NCBI GenBank assembly: GCA_029747015.1
Contig: JAKOGI010000110.1
Location: forward strand, 694,233-758,232
Direction of reading: 5' to 3'
DNA length: 64,000 nucleotides
Source: Carnegiea gigantea
Taxonomy: Eukaryota; Streptophyta; Magnoliopsida; Caryophyllales; Cactaceae
Position numbers and translations under genes: made by a program
Notes under the pieces: generated by a model
What the model saw: the letters and a program-made list of their open reading frames with translations, nothing else
What the model was told of the DNA's origin: nothing
Database searches by the model: none
Part shown: positions 22,801-35,805 of the stretch, one piece after another
How the letters are laid out: every line of letters begins with the position of its first letter
Numbering within the stretch: position 1 is the first letter of the stretch

Positions 22801-25800
22801 AGCAGTCATTGGCAAGAACAAAGATCTTCTCCTCTCTGGTCTGGATACGCTTTTTCTTCTTCCCTTTGTCGCCAAGGATGTGGAAACGAAGCCGACCATC
22901 TTTATCTGTATTGATGTCGTTTAGGAGTTTTTTCTCATTGCGTCTTAGTTGCACCCCTTCATTTCCAACTTAGCACAGTGAATAACTGCTCGATATAGTA
23001 GTCGATGACATACAAAGAAGTACATACAAGACAATTCTTCTGCCCGGCAGACAATATGAAGTGCATCTTCAAGACGGCAATTTGATTGAGCCTGCATAAT
23101 GTACTTCATTGTGTCGAATTTCAAATAATACTTTGTCATCAGCCTTCCAGGCTCTGAAAGTGGTGAAAATAGATGGATTAAGACACTATTTTTGCCCCCA
23201 AGTCAAGGAGGATTATCATCATGAAACTAATAAAGATTTTAGTTGGCAGGGACTACGGTGAACTTTACCTAGGGGCTTCAAGAGGAAACCATCTTCATCA
23301 GTCCAGATCATCTGGTTCCTGGATAGCTCATTCACTTTCTTAACACAAACATCTGCAACACAAATTCAGTAGATCACATATGCTACAATATCCAAAAATC
23401 TTCAAAAATGGAACACAGATTACTGCGACAAAATGGCAAAGAAAAAGCTGTAAAAGGAATACCTTGCATATACCTCTCTATTCGGTCTCTAGAGATCTCT
23501 TTCTTTACAGCATATATCTCTGGATTCTGAAGGTGCTAAGATGTTTAGCTAAATATTAATTGTAGAGTGATTAAAGACAGATATTAGAAAATACATGCCT
23601 TTTTCATCCTAACATACAAATATGAGCACTTCATCCATTCAATTGCACGTGATATATCAGGGACAGTTAGCTGTACTATTTCTGCTGTCAGATGTTCTGT
23701 TATACAAGAAAGCAATCTAACAAAAGAAACCATGTAAAATACGATGTTAGAAATAGGCAGAACTCAAGAAGTACAAATGCATCGCATCCATACTGTGATT
23801 CCACCATTTCGCATCCATTCAGGAAATTTTCGTATAAATGCACCTAAAGGCAATGTGAGCACACAAATTACTAGCATTTCAGATACATAATCAACGTATT
23901 TGATTATATGGAAACCAAACTTGTAAACACGACAACATTTTCAGAGGATGAATGAGATAGTAAGTATATCACTAACTGTTTCCCTTCTTGTCATGATTAT
24001 AACCAGTCCCGTATCGTCAAATGGAGGACGGCCAGCTCTACCACACATCTGCATTATGAAGTAGCTCATTATTTCACCTAGTATGATCGGTTTACACAGA
24101 ATTGAGACTTATGGATATATATGACGGAGAATACAAAAAAGAGATTCTTCCAAAGTGATGCCCAAAGAAAACTTTGAAGTTCCTGATTTGGCAATCTCAG
24201 AAGAAAGCAGGACTGGCATTTGCAGGGGCCTAAGCTTAAAAAACTGCAGTCTACAATCATGGTCTATTATTTATCGGTCATATATGGTCAAGCCTACGTG
24301 AATGTGCATTATAGAAGAAGATCTTCTGTCCTATTCAGGCCCAACTAACCAAAAAAAGTTTGCACAGCAGCAGTGTGGCCTTACCACAAGGGAGGAAGCA
24401 TGCTTAACCTAGAAGATTACAAGATAGTGACTAGGCATTACTGATTCTATTACAGGGTAAAGTCTAAACAACACCGCCATGAATGACATACCTGCAGTAC
24501 AGTCGCTCTGTCATATTCAACATAGGAACCTTTTTCCTTGTTGCTGGAGACATTGATACCCATTGGTCAAAACATAAACAACCACCTTAAACAACCCAGG
24601 TTACACAAATCAGAAAGTTGAAACATACTACTGTTGTGTTGATTTGATCACCACCGTATGGGCTGGCAAGTTGATTCCATGTGCAAGTGTGTTTGTCGTG
24701 CATACAATTTGAATATCACCGTTAAGGAAAAGACTCTCTACAAGGTTTCTGTCTTTCAGGCAGAGAGCACCATTGTGATAACCAACTGTAGATAAGTAAT
24801 AAGTTCCAGCTACAATAGATATGTCTGTCAACGAAATAAACAGGATGGAAACGCATGCTTGAAAAAGAAAGCACCTACAACTTAGATAGGTAGCACTTAC
24901 CACCATAAATAATATATGATTGCAGTTGCTTGTCACTGCATGACAAGGAGGCCTCCCTCAATCTTTCCTGTTGTTCTTTTGTCTTGATAAATGGATTTGA
25001 ATAGCCAAAAGTCATTGCTGTCTGAGAAATCTTCTGTGCAGCCTCTTGAGCTCCCTTTCTTGTTGAACAGAAGACTAGAGCAGATTTTCCTTTAGAATAT
25101 TGCATCAGAATATCTACAAAAAGGCGAACATACCACTTGCTTAGGCTGGATTTATACGTTGAGGAAGAAACATACTTTTACAGTATAGTCAGCTCACCGA
25201 AAATATAGTTTTGGAGGCGCTGGATCAAGGCAAGGAATGAACAGCAAAAACAAGTGAAATGAGACAATCTTCCAAAATGCTATCCAGCATACTAAAAGAG
25301 AGATCCTAAGCAAAAAGGCAGTGTTTCACATTTTGCTGGTGTCTCAAGTGAATAATTAGTCTACTTTCAGTGAGTCAAAAGGCCACCTGCCTTTTCAAAG
25401 AGGAAATCATTCTTTGCTGCTGCATAACCTGCACAAGGTATTATTGTATGAAGAGGGAAAACTGACATAAAAATGATTGAAAGGAAAATGGAAAGGGGAA
25501 AGGGAAGGACATACAGAATGTGACATTTTGTATACAGTAAAAAATATTGTTAGTAAAAAACCTAGCAAATGGTCTAGAATGCTGACAAGTTCTTCCATTA
25601 CTGTTTCTGCACTAAGTGTGCCATACAACAAGTTACTGCTACATTTCTGTTTCATGATATATCTACAAAATTGAACTCAAGTATCTCTGTACATACCAAA
25701 AACTTTGGTAGTCAGCTTTACAGGTCTCATTTCTTCACCAAACCTGTAAGTTTTAGTGAAGAACAGTGAGTACGATAATTATTTAATAGTCCAGCAGAGC

Positions 25801-27984
25801 TTCCACAATCAGGCAGAAAGATCATGCATCACCTTTTCATTCCTTGAGGGGGAACCATTAGCCACTCGGCTGCAGATAAGGAAAAGTAGTCAATATGCGT
25901 TATAAAGGTGGTTAGACATTTAAAAATGTCCACAAATTTTGATTTGCAGGACCACTGTTGTATGAAGCTTACCAAGGTCCTCAAGATTGGGAATTGTTGC
26001 TGAAACAGCTGCAAAGCGTACATGGGCCAGAGCAGTTGATTTCATTTCAGGTCTACTGGAAAGCATTTTAATCCTGCTCACTATTGCCTCTAGAGCAGCA
26101 CCACGTGGATCATTTAACAGGTGAACTTCATCAATGAGTAGAAGTGCAATGTCACTGAAAAAACTCAAGCCACCTTCCTTTATCCGATACCGAGTCACAG
26201 CATCAAACTTCTGTAAAATGCATGGGCAAACATTATCAATGAGTAGAAGTGCAATGCCATGGTCCATAAGATTCCACAGGTTGCTGCCAAAATTCTCAAG
26301 AGCACCACACACAAAACCAAAAAAAAATAAAAACAAAATAAAAAATAAATTTAAAAAGCGTCTTCATGGAAACAACATGCATTTGTATAGGCACAATGTA
26401 AGGTAAGAAAGCACCCATTTACCTCTGGGGTGGTCAGAATTATATCTGCTTCTTGAATATTCCTTGTACTGTAAGAATCATTGTCGCCAGTCAGCTCAAG
26501 GCAGCTTATACCCCACGCACCAAACTTCTGATTCCAATCCCTAAGTTTCTCTTGTATCAAAGCTTTTGAAGGTGCTATATAGATCTGCAATAAGGAAGAA
26601 AATTTATCAAAATGAGGCAGAGAAGACGAATACACAGAAGCGCCAGAAACTGATGCCTGTTCAATGTGATCACCAAATCATGAACCAATCCATACTTGCT
26701 TGAGTTAGTTTTGACCACAAATACTACATGGGCGGAAAGAGCATTTACTTCCAAAGAGTAAAATTCCCCACAGGATGACACTAAGTAACAATGTGGTTTC
26801 GATATGTCCACCATATTCAACCCAGCCCCCGGTAAGGGGACTGAACGATTAACTGTATAGTCCTAGTCCGACTAAGATTTAAAAGTCCTTACATGATTTG
26901 AAAATTTTTACACCGTAAAATAGAGAACAGGAAAAGATACGTGTTTCATTCTTCTCCCAAAAAAGGAGAAAACAAAACATAAGGTTAGCTGTCATAGGGT
27001 ATCTCAAAGTGATAGAAATGAACGAACAAATTTAAGAATGTTTGTCACAAATCATCAAATTGTGAGAAATGAATGGGAAAACTACCGTTTTGAGGGTTCC
27101 CTTCACATGCATGAATCTCCCATCTGGTGAGAGGAACCTTGATAGAAGCCTCAAAATGCACAGCTCAAAGAGCACCGTCTTACCACTCCCAGTTGGTGCC
27201 GAAACGACCATGTTCACATCAGACAGAAAACAGGAAGGAAAGCATTCACTCTGCAGGGAATTAAAATATCTGACACCACACAGAATTTCAGTGTGCTTGC
27301 ACAACCTACCAAAGATCTAATGCACCAAAAAGGCAAAAGCACTTATCATTTAAAAAGAAAACAACACGACCACCACGTCCCCGTATGGGACCCGCTTTTG
27401 CGAGGTCTGAGGAGATCCAGATATAAGCAGCCTAACCTTTGCGGACATATCTGCCCGCAGAGAGAAATATAATTTACAAATAAAGATGTGAAAGAATTAG
27501 AGGTTATCATGTCCCAGAGTCTAATACCACAGCCATTACTATAATGTGACAGAGTAGGCAGTACAATAACATTCATAAAACAATGAAGCTGTGTGCCCGT
27601 GACTGCTCGAATTGCATGTTCTGTTATAGACCTGATTTTCAAATATGTAATTTAAAGGAATAGCGCGATCAAGACAAACTCAACAATAAGTGCATAATGG
27701 TCCGGGTAGATGCCAAAATTTAAATTAATTAGGCAGAAAAATGATGACAACTCATTGTAATCTAGAACATTCCAAAATGCATCAGCAATAACACCAAAAA
27801 AGAAGCACCAGTAAAAGCTGAGAAGCAGGATTAGCTCACAATTGAACAATTCTTGCAGAAATATGAAATATAGTTGTCCTGCCAAGACTCAGAAATAGGA
27901 AGATTCAGCTTGGTACCTGAAATTGAAGGTTGATCTAAAAGAAGCTGGCAATTCCAGCACAGACCTGACGCCATAAGATTCCAT
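19832..27984 (-). CDS. MER3: MER3/HFM1 (ROCK-N-ROLLERS) meiotic DNA helicase, 26 exons, 1215 aa
   Basis: A Ski2-like superfamily 2 DNA helicase that drives class I (interference-sensitive) meiotic crossovers by stabilising and extending strand-invasion intermediates in the nucleus. Exons in gene order: 27984-27917, 27269-27086, 26584-26423, 26210-25973, 25869-25833, 25743-25697, 25428-25391, 25219-25198, 25113-24901, 24785-24629, 24543-24492, 24048-23977, 23843-23794, 23716-23599, 23526-23463, 23352-23269, 23153-23028, 22956-22760, 22669-22481, 22387-22145, 22059-22010, 21556-21474, 21328-21142, 20918-20881, 20831-20430, 20358-19832. Walker A APTGSGKT lies at residues 47-54, DEVH at 165-168, SAT at 208-210 and motif VI QMCGRAGRP near 406-414. 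A helix-hairpin-helix, LPGIGMVTAKAL, lies near 697-708 in a Sec63-type region. The C-terminal tail (about 840-1215) is low in conserved features but carries a duplicated short motif. Two introns (after exons 7 and 14) use GC donors, and the exon 24 acceptor was chosen by phase. Every exon junction preserves frame, so the gene looks functional. Confidence 0.95.
26235..26256 (-). repeat. 22-bp copy of the MER3 DEVH-exon sequence inside the adjacent intron
   Basis: The 22 bases ATCAATGAGTAGAAGTGCAATG at 26235-26256 (intron 3 of MER3) are identical to 26130-26151 in exon 4, where they encode part of LLLID before the DEVH box. The spacing is 105 bases. Confidence 0.85.
27370..27480. repeat. SINE-like fragment in MER3 intron 1
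   Basis: Contains GTATGGGACCCGCTTTTGCG, then GATATAAGCAGCCTAACCT and TGCCCGCAGAGA, resembling the body of a plant tRNA-derived SINE. A related fragment, TGGGACCCACTTTTATTAGG with GATATAGGTGGCCTAACCT, lies at 59155-59255. The family call is tentative and no poly-A tail or target duplication was established. Confidence 0.4.
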
Positions 27985-30984
27985 ATTCGTGCGTGGCTAC
28001 AAAACAGACAACAAATACGGCTTTAAGTGACTTAACCCGAATCATCAGCTTGCATTGCTAATCTTGACCGAGAATTAACGGAGATGACAATAAATTTGTG
28101 CTACTCTCAGTTCAATCGAAGCTCCTTCACTGACAAATAAGATTCTCCAGAATTGCTACTTATTCCACCAACTCGGACAAACAAATGACACAATCCAGCA
28201 TTCACAGATTAAAGTCTTCAAAGGCGCCAAAAAAATCCAATTACGGTGGAATTCTGAACTTCATAGCTCAATTTTCCACTCAATTGAGACAATCAACAGA
28301 GCAATTGCCACCACAAAGAAATATCACCACAATCAAAATCAAAAACGCAGTTTCTTCACTGAAGATGCATCATCAGATAGACAGAGCTCGTGGAGAAGCA
28401 GCGTGGAGCTTTAAGATATTTGCGATACTCTGGAGAGAGAAAAAGCAGCGAGGAAGGATGGTGGTGATTGTGGTCGCGGTGCTTGTGACGGCGGCGGAGG
28501 TGGAGGACTCATTTCCACCGGCAACTAACGGCGGAGTCGCAAATTTTCCGGCGATGCGCTTTCTCGGGAATCAGAGAGTGAGGAAGAGTGAGTCGGGAAG
28601 AGAGAGAGGGAGAGGTGGGTGGGAGTTTTAGCCTTTAGGCGCGAGCGTTCCGGGCAATGGAAGGGAGGACAGGTAAATTTATGCACATTCAAAATCATCC
28701 ATTAGCTCAATAGTCAATGGTCAATTCACTGAGTATTTGAACGATGTCGTTAAATTACTTAAATACCTTAATTTGAATTCGGCCTCTAACAATTTTTTTG
28801 TCTGGTTTAAAGTACATAGAAAAAACCATCAATTTTTTCTTTCTTTTTTCCAGTGTGAAGTAAATTTATCTCGTACTGAGATTAACAAAAATTCTTTTAA
28901 ATAATGTATAGTTGAAAATCTTTTTATGTTTGTAGCATTTATACGATTATAAGTTTATAACTCAATATATTTTTTTATTGGCGCATTTAGAGTGATTATG
29001 CAAAAGTAACTGCGTGTTTATGATATTTAGCCTTTTGAAGGGGGCATATTGACTTTCACAAAGAGTTTTTTAATTAGGGTATTGTCAAAAATTAGTTTTT
29101 ATGTCAATATTATATCAATTGTTTGACTTAATCAAATACTTGGTTAGCTTTTAAAAAAAAAAAAATTGTTAGATATTTTTCTTCTTTTCAGTTTTTAAGG
29201 ATTGAAGTTTACAAAATATAATATTCAACATACCGATGCTGTCTTCAAAATAGTAAAAGACAAAGTTAAAGTTTAATTTGATTTAAACAACACACAAACA
29301 TTGAAAATACCTTACAGATTTGTAACACCTTTATTATTGTAACCCTTTATATGTTTCACGTATTATTCAGGGATTATCCTCACAATTAAAAACCAACAAT
29401 TGTTAGAGACTTAGAATATCTTCATATTAACAAATTTCTTTGCCAATAGAAAGACATCCAAGTTTTTAAAAATCTAATAAGCTATTATCATGTACTTAAA
29501 TTTAATAGTTGAAAAATATCTATATTACATGACCAACACCTTAACCCAGAAATATCAAAAGTAATTATGTATAAATCAACTTTAGTTTATATCTAGTTTA
29601 TATCGAGCAAATGTTGCAACTAAATTTTACAATATAATTTCCTTAAAACTTTCGAAAAATCTAAACTGAAATTATATTTTGCGCATTTAATTTTATTTGA
29701 GTTGAATTGATCGATCAATGTTTGTTTTCCAGCTCATTGGAAACTACTTGTTGCGCAAAATAGAAAATGAATAAAAAGCCCAAAACGTCTGCTGTTTAAT
29801 TTTCAATTTTCCCTCCGTTTTTACTTTTTTCGCCCTCTTATCTCATAAACGAAATTCCTACTACTGGAAAACGTGCCTGTCTGTTTTGCGTTTAAAAAAA
29901 TAAAATAAAATTATTTGTTCCCAGCCTCAATTATTTTTGGCAAGCTTCATTTCTGACGCAACCCTCGTCCCCCCCCCCCCTCTCTCTCCAATCTCTTGCA
30001 CTTCGCTTCAAGCGGCCGGTCGTCAGTCGTCGTCGCCGCCGTGGGCCGTGCGATCAGTGCCTCTGCCTCAGTAGGGTTCGTAACTCGTGGGCCATTGCCG
30101 CTTAGATTTGTAAGTTTACACATTACTGAAACTAGTTGGATCCTTTAATTGACTTCAATTTGTTATTTAATCATTTAATTCGTAGGTTAAATTTGCTTTT
30201 GTAGGTTAGTCTATGAGTTTAATTTGCCAATTTCATTATCTAGTTGGTAGGCAGTATAGTGAATAACCACATTACTTTCGAACAACCAAATTGTTTTTGT
30301 AGTTTAATTTGTGAGTTTAATTCGCCAATATCAATTCGAAATTTGATTAATTTGTGGAGTTCATTCAATTATTGGTCAAAATGCATAGATATTCCAAAAA
30401 GATAGCTAAGGAATAATCATTTCCTTCAAGTTTTAAATCCGAGTATCACATGAGTGTTTGAATGATATTGTTATCACTTACTTTGAGGATGATGTGTTTC
30501 AAAGTGTATGTAATATTGATATCTTGCATTGCTCTCAAAAAATCTCATTGAGGACAATTAGAATAGATGTATTGTAACAGTCATTTAATTTTAGTTTTAG
30601 GACTCTTGTTAAATTTTATACTGTGTATACCATTATTTCCGACGCCCCTTCCCTAAATTCCTGGCTTGGGCACTGAAATGGCCAGATCTTCTGATGACTT
30701 TATACAATGTCATATGGGCGTTTCGTTTTACTGAACAGTTAACAGTGTTGACCATGGAATATGTGGCTATAGAGTATGAAAACTTGAACAGTTCAGCATA
30801 AGGGGCAAGAAGTATTTTGCTGGTAAAATCTATTTGACGGGTACCTATCATCCCTGCTCCTGCCTCCAGTTTAGTCATCTTAATAAGAGAAAAGTATCGG
30901 CACGTAACTTTGAGATCACAATCAAATACAGTACCAGTGGATATCTGCAAAATAAAGAATCTCTGCAAGTAGGAAGTTCATGCC
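27985..30984. promoter_or_regulatory. Divergent intergenic region between MER3 and PSF3, with both 5' leaders
   Basis: On the minus strand, roughly 27985-28640 is probably the MER3 5' leader: pyrimidine- and CTCTCT-rich with GC-rich CCGCCG stretches at 28440-28560. The middle, 28650-29940, is strongly AT-rich with nothing recognised. A C12 run (29969-29980) and a GC-rich stretch to 30109 look like the PSF3 5' leader. That leader probably ends at the good donor TTT|GTAAGT (intron from 30110), with the PSF3 ATG some 870 bp further on, so PSF3 appears to have a 5'-UTR intron. No TATA box was assigned. Confidence 0.5.
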
Positions 30985-33560
30985 ATGACAAATTACTATG
31001 ACATCGATGATATACTCTCAGAGGAGGAGGTAACTATTCAATATTTTTCTTGGGCTTCTGATATTCCCTGTGATCAATCTTTTGATAATACGTCTATTTG
31101 TTCTTTATTTTGCTGCAGCTCATCCCGGTTGTGTTTCAAAAGGCAGCAACTGGAGTGGGACTCCTTGACCCCAGTTCTGAAACCCACAATGTAACTTATT
31201 GAAAGAACTGAAAACAGAATGAAAATGTACACTGCTTCCCTTCTGACACATTTTCTTTATTGTCTCTCTAGGTTGAGCAAGGAGCAAAAATAGAACTTCC
31301 ATTCTGGCTTGCTCACGAATTGTATGCAAGACAAGCACTTACTATGAGCATCCCACCCTGTTTCAATCAAATGTAAATATCTATTAACCCTCAGATCACT
31401 ACAAACAACCATGCAGCATGAAAAAAGCAGTGTGTAACTGGACTTCCTGCAGAGTCATCCCCCCAAAATGAGATAGTTTATGGATTGTGTTCACTATGTC
31501 ACTCTAATAGTGTGTTTGAGACTGGCAATCTGCCTGTCCTTGTCATCAGTATAAACAGTTGTATATGAATTATTCCTCAATCAAGTTAATTCATTAGACT
31601 AAGGACGGTGGTAAATTATTTGTTGGGATTTAATTAGGTATCTGTGAAGCATATTTAAAATTTATTCACTTATGGTCTACCTGTTTCTGACCCCAGGACA
31701 AGGAAGGAAATCCAGGCTGATGCTGCATCTGTTGATCTACGAAACCGATGTCAATACTTCTATGAGTTAGGATGCAAGATAGCACCTTTGTAAGTTTCTA
31801 TCCCTAGTGTATTTGCATGAGTATGTGGCATAAACTGATATGTCAGTTAAATTATTGTATGTCTGCTTGTCAGGTGACACCCGTTAATGTAAATTCTATA
31901 ATTAACTTGAAGCTACCTTATGACAGTAATGGTGATCATTAGCTTGTAACAGCTTTCTCCTTTTCTATTACATAAGGGCATATCTCCTGTCTGCATGTGA
32001 TGTGCAGCATGCAAGGCTTCATGATACACCTTCAGGGAAATGACCAGAAAAAAGAATGTAGATGATATCTTTGCTTTTATATGTACTGTTTAGAGGACTG
32101 CCTCTCTTACAGCTTGTTTATAATCAGAAAGTTTGAGCGACTACACTCTTTAGAGTGGCCTATGTAAGTCCAAAAGGGTTCTTCTAGTGGGGCATGATGG
32201 ACTGGTTGGCTGTTTCTGCATTCTTGGTGAGGGAATTCTCTTAGGGAGACATGAGTTCAAGACAACCGAATTACTGAAGTAAAGAAGGCCTATTATTTGT
32301 TTGACATTTGAAGGACAATTCTTTCCAGAAACTTGATAGTAGAAACTTAGTGTAGCTAAGATTGCTGTGACTCCCTAGGGGCTAGACTGGAGTAAATTGA
32401 CAGTTCTCCTTGTGCAAATCATTATTTTCAGGTGATTTGTTAAGTTGGTCAATTAACAAGTGCTATAGGAAAAAGAAAGAGGGTTCCACTGCAAAATGAA
32501 TGTAGTTGAAAAGGGGGAAAGGTGAAGAAGATATTTGGCTGGCAGTGCTTGACTGGCCTTTACTAGGGTACGTTTCTTTGGCGCGCGCGCGCGCACACAC
32601 ACACACACACACACAGAGTGAGAGACACAGAGAGAGAGGAGAAAAGAAAAGGAGATTCTTATCCCATTTGGTCTTGTTTTGTGCTTTCATGCTTTCCATC
32701 TGTAGTGTTGTGGTCACTATTGAGAATTGAAAGCTATAATCATCCTGGCCGATCTAGGAATCTGGCTGTATTTGAAATTGTGTAATTAGGTGCCTCAGAA
32801 GGAAATATTTATCACTCTGTGTTTGCCTTCTCACTTTGGGTGGTCAGTTTTTGAATTAACTAGTTGAACAGATGGGAGTGTAATTTTGAGGTTGATTCCC
32901 TTGTCTGACAAAGATGTTATTGCACCTCTTGTCTGCTTCCCCTCGAGCCTTTCACAAACTAGAGAGTAAGATAGGTTGCAAGGCTCAGAGGAGGATAAGG
33001 GGGATGGGAAGCTACTTCCAAATCCCTCGCCCCATTGGTCACCCACATTTCTTTGCTAGGAAGGGTGTGTCTCAGGACATGAGAACCTCTGGACTTGGCG
33101 GTAGTATCACCACCAAGTCATTACCCTTTTGGCATGCCGTCATTCGTACTTTGAGCTTTCTATAGCTCATATGGGCATAATGGCCTTGGTGCCTAACTAG
33201 CTTTTTTTCGTCTAATGGGCAGGGTTGGTGATAAGACAATTGGATCCTTCCTGCTCTACTCGTTTACAAACAGGTACAAGGAAGTACTTAGCAAAGCCCA
33301 CACCGCATCTTTTACGGTATCGACAAAGCCCCTGACTCTATTAACCAAGGAAGAAACTCACTGTGAGCTTACTCACTCATCCTTTTCTGATTACACTTTG
33401 TCCTGAAGTATCATTCACTTGCTGATTGTATTTCACTGTGTTTTTGGCAGTGTATGAAGCAGCTCAATCCTCCATGACAGCCTTCAAGAAGTGGAGAATG
33501 GGAGGATCTCGCTTTGAGATACCTTCTGTTCTTGGGAGGAAGAGAAAACCTGTTGAATAA
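30985..33560 (+). CDS. PSF3: DNA replication complex GINS subunit PSF3 (six exons, 186 aa)
   Basis: PSF3 is one of four GINS subunits; GINS binds CDC45 and MCM2-7 to form the CMG replicative helicase in the nucleus. Exons 30985-31029, 31119-31190, 31272-31372, 31697-31789, 33223-33362 and 33451-33560 join in frame (561 nt). The start MTNYYDIDDILSEEE is the family's typical N-terminus. It is followed by VVFQKAATGVGLLDPSSE (B-domain), IELPFWLAHELYARQ and CKIAPLVGDKTIG, and the end KKWRMGGSRFEIPSVLGRKR is also typical. Length matches plant PSF3 (close to 190). The fourth intron (31790-33222) is long and contains a GC/AC microsatellite. The gene is divergent from MER3. Confidence 0.95.
32581..32614. 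repeat. (GC)7(AC)10 microsatellite in a PSF3 intron
   Basis: A pure alternating purine-pyrimidine tract of 34 bases, GCGCGC followed by ACACAC, then GAGAGA-rich sequence. It lies within intron 4 of PSF3. Confidence 0.9.
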
Positions 33561-33855
33561 ATTAATCGTCACTTCATTGTTCTCTATTTTAGATAGATAC
33601 AGACGACTAGATTAAATTCCGGAACAAAAAAATGTTTGAGATTTTACGTTTTCGTTTAACTGTAGCATGGATTATAGTCTGACGTTAGTCATATCTTGTA
33701 ACCCTTTGGGATTATGATACTTGTGACTGCATTCCGAGTTCTCTAAACTGAGAATTTGAGTTCTTAACATGGTTTGGTGAGGGGAAACCTCGAGAGCATT
33801 GAGCATAACGACTTTAAAACTGGAATATTGAAAATTATTCGTTTTTAAAGGAAAA

Positions 33856-33879
33856 CGCTAGAAGGAGGGCTTGAACCTC

Positions 33880-33912
<33 letters not shown>

Positions 33913-33929
33913 AACTGAGCTATTCCAGC
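33856..33929 (-). tRNA. tRNA-Asn (GUU)
   Basis: Minus-strand 74-nt gene. It starts GCTGGAATAGCTCAG and ends TTCTAGCG, giving a full 7-bp acceptor stem with one G-T pair. The anticodon loop CTGTTAA is framed by TGTGG and CCACA, so the anticodon is GTT (Asn). The B-box region is GGTTCAAGCC, with A where most plant copies have G. No intron and no encoded CCA. A TTTT terminator follows immediately (GCGTTTTCC). Confidence 0.96.
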
Positions 33930-35299
33930 TTCTCAACTTGTCAATAATTACCTAAACATTAGTTTAACCAACCTCTACTATCGCTCTTCAATTATTTTTT
34001 TTTTTAAACCTAGGTTGGAGAGTTCATCAATATTTTCCAATTTTCTTGTAATTCCCACTTAGCCTTCATCTGAGTGAATTATAGTGAATAGTTCAGCATG
34101 GAAAGTTCTTTTCAGGGTAATAAATAATAATCATTATCGAACTTTTTGTAGCATAATTTTGATTAGTATATGATCTAGTTTGAATCAAATTGGAAAATTT
34201 TGAGTGTGGTGAAATTTCACATGTAAAGTCTACTTAGAGATGACTCGAAGTCTGAAATGGTTGTGAAAGGCGGGGGCATTTTCTGGGCATATCATGGCAA
34301 TTGGATTCTTGATTTTGCAGCGAAATATACACTTCTATCAAACATCCTCAATAAAACTATATCACTTTATTCCTATTTGTTCCACATCATCAAACATGAT
34401 AATTAAAAAATAAAACTCTATTTGTTACTCCAAAAAGTACCAAATCCCACGATGAGGATGATAATTTTAGGATCGTACATGAACTCTACGGTAATCAATT
34501 CCTTATTAAATGGAAATAAAAAAGATAGAGAACCCATCAATAGCAAACGCCTAGAGAGGGGAAAGAAATTTAGGGCAACACAAAGAAGACATGTGTCACA
34601 ATGTGAATGGATGGCCCAAGCAATAGCGAGGGATATTGCATCGCTCTCATGGAGCCTACTTTTAGCTTTTGTTTGCGCAGATTCTAGATATTGGATTTTC
34701 AATCTCAAACATGGGAAGTTGAAATAGTCAAATTGCAATTGGAGCACCTCACTTTTGGGTTAAGGTTTAATGTACGAGATTACCGTGGATGCTCTCAAAG
34801 CTGACGTATTAATCCTTTGATAAAAAAGTTGCCCCCCAAAAAAGAAAAAAAAAACACTTCTAAATTATCATTACTTGTACGAATTCTCAACCGTAGTCAA
34901 CATACTGAGGACCCCAATTTAAAAAAAAAAAAGGAAGGGGGCAAATACACTACCACAAAATCGAAGGATGCCATCTAACAATTCGAATTGCACTACAAAG
35001 GTGAAATACCACTCTTGTGATACCAACAAAGCTTTTGCTAATTCGAGGTCGGCACAACATTCTCCGACTGTTCTATTCTGGTTCAGGACAATTCAAACTT
35101 TGCTTGGGCACATTCAATCTGTAATTAATACATTATTCGAGGGGATTTCCGCTTCTTTTCCATTAAAAGCAAAAGAAAGCTATAAGGCCAATATGAGTAC
35201 TATGATCAGATCTACGGTGAAGTAATTCGTAGCATAGAAATGGTCTTAAGGAAAGCGAAAAGGTATCTTCACATATCTATTGTATTATCAAACAATTAA

Positions 35300-35604
35300 G
35301 GCCTGTTTTTTTTGTTGATCTTTTTCAATTTATCAATTTCAACCAACTTTAATCTACTTCAACATACTTCAACTCACTCCAATAAAAAAATACCAATTTC
35401 AACCCACTTTAATCAACTTCAACCCACCTTCTTTAAAATTTTATTCTCACTATTTTAACTAACTTTAAAAAATATACCAACTGCAACTCACTTAAGTCTA
35501 CTTCAACTTACTTCAACAAAAAATCAATTTCAACCCACTTCAATCTACCTCAACCAACTTCACCCTTTTACCAACCTCAATTTACCTACAAAAAATACAA
35601 GTCT
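35300..35604. repeat. MITE-like element rich in ACTTCAACC words (copy 2)
   Basis: Same family as 7026-7249: left end AGGCCTGTTTTTTTTGTTGA, right end CCTACAAAAAATACAAGTCT (imperfect inverted repeats). The interior is made of TTTCAACCCACTTTAATC-like words repeated with variation. Confidence 0.55.
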
Positions 35605-35760
35605 AAAGAGGCGAATCTTCTTCACTGAATTCATCCCCTGCTAAATATTTGCCGGGTCATATAAAATAAACGTACTCGCGTTATGGTATGGAGCATTGTT
35701 GTATCAACTAACTAGTTGTGCACAACTTTGATTTTTGAGCTATGAAATCACCGTTCTGAC

Positions 35761-35762
<2 letters not shown>

Positions 35763-35803
<41 letters not shown>
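35763..35803. repeat. (GA)20 microsatellite
   Basis: Uninterrupted GA dinucleotides for 41 bases. Confidence 0.95.

Positions 35804-35805
<2 letters not shown>

Noticed and set aside
28185..28631. 148-codon plus-strand ORF
   Set aside because: Lies over the probable minus-strand leader of MER3; no family resemblance and biased by the GC-rich repeat-like leader.
34418..34747. ORFs of about 100 codons on both strands between the tRNA and the TAF1A-like gene
   Set aside because: No recognisable motif, no splice context, and opposite-strand ORFs of equal length; chance ORFs.
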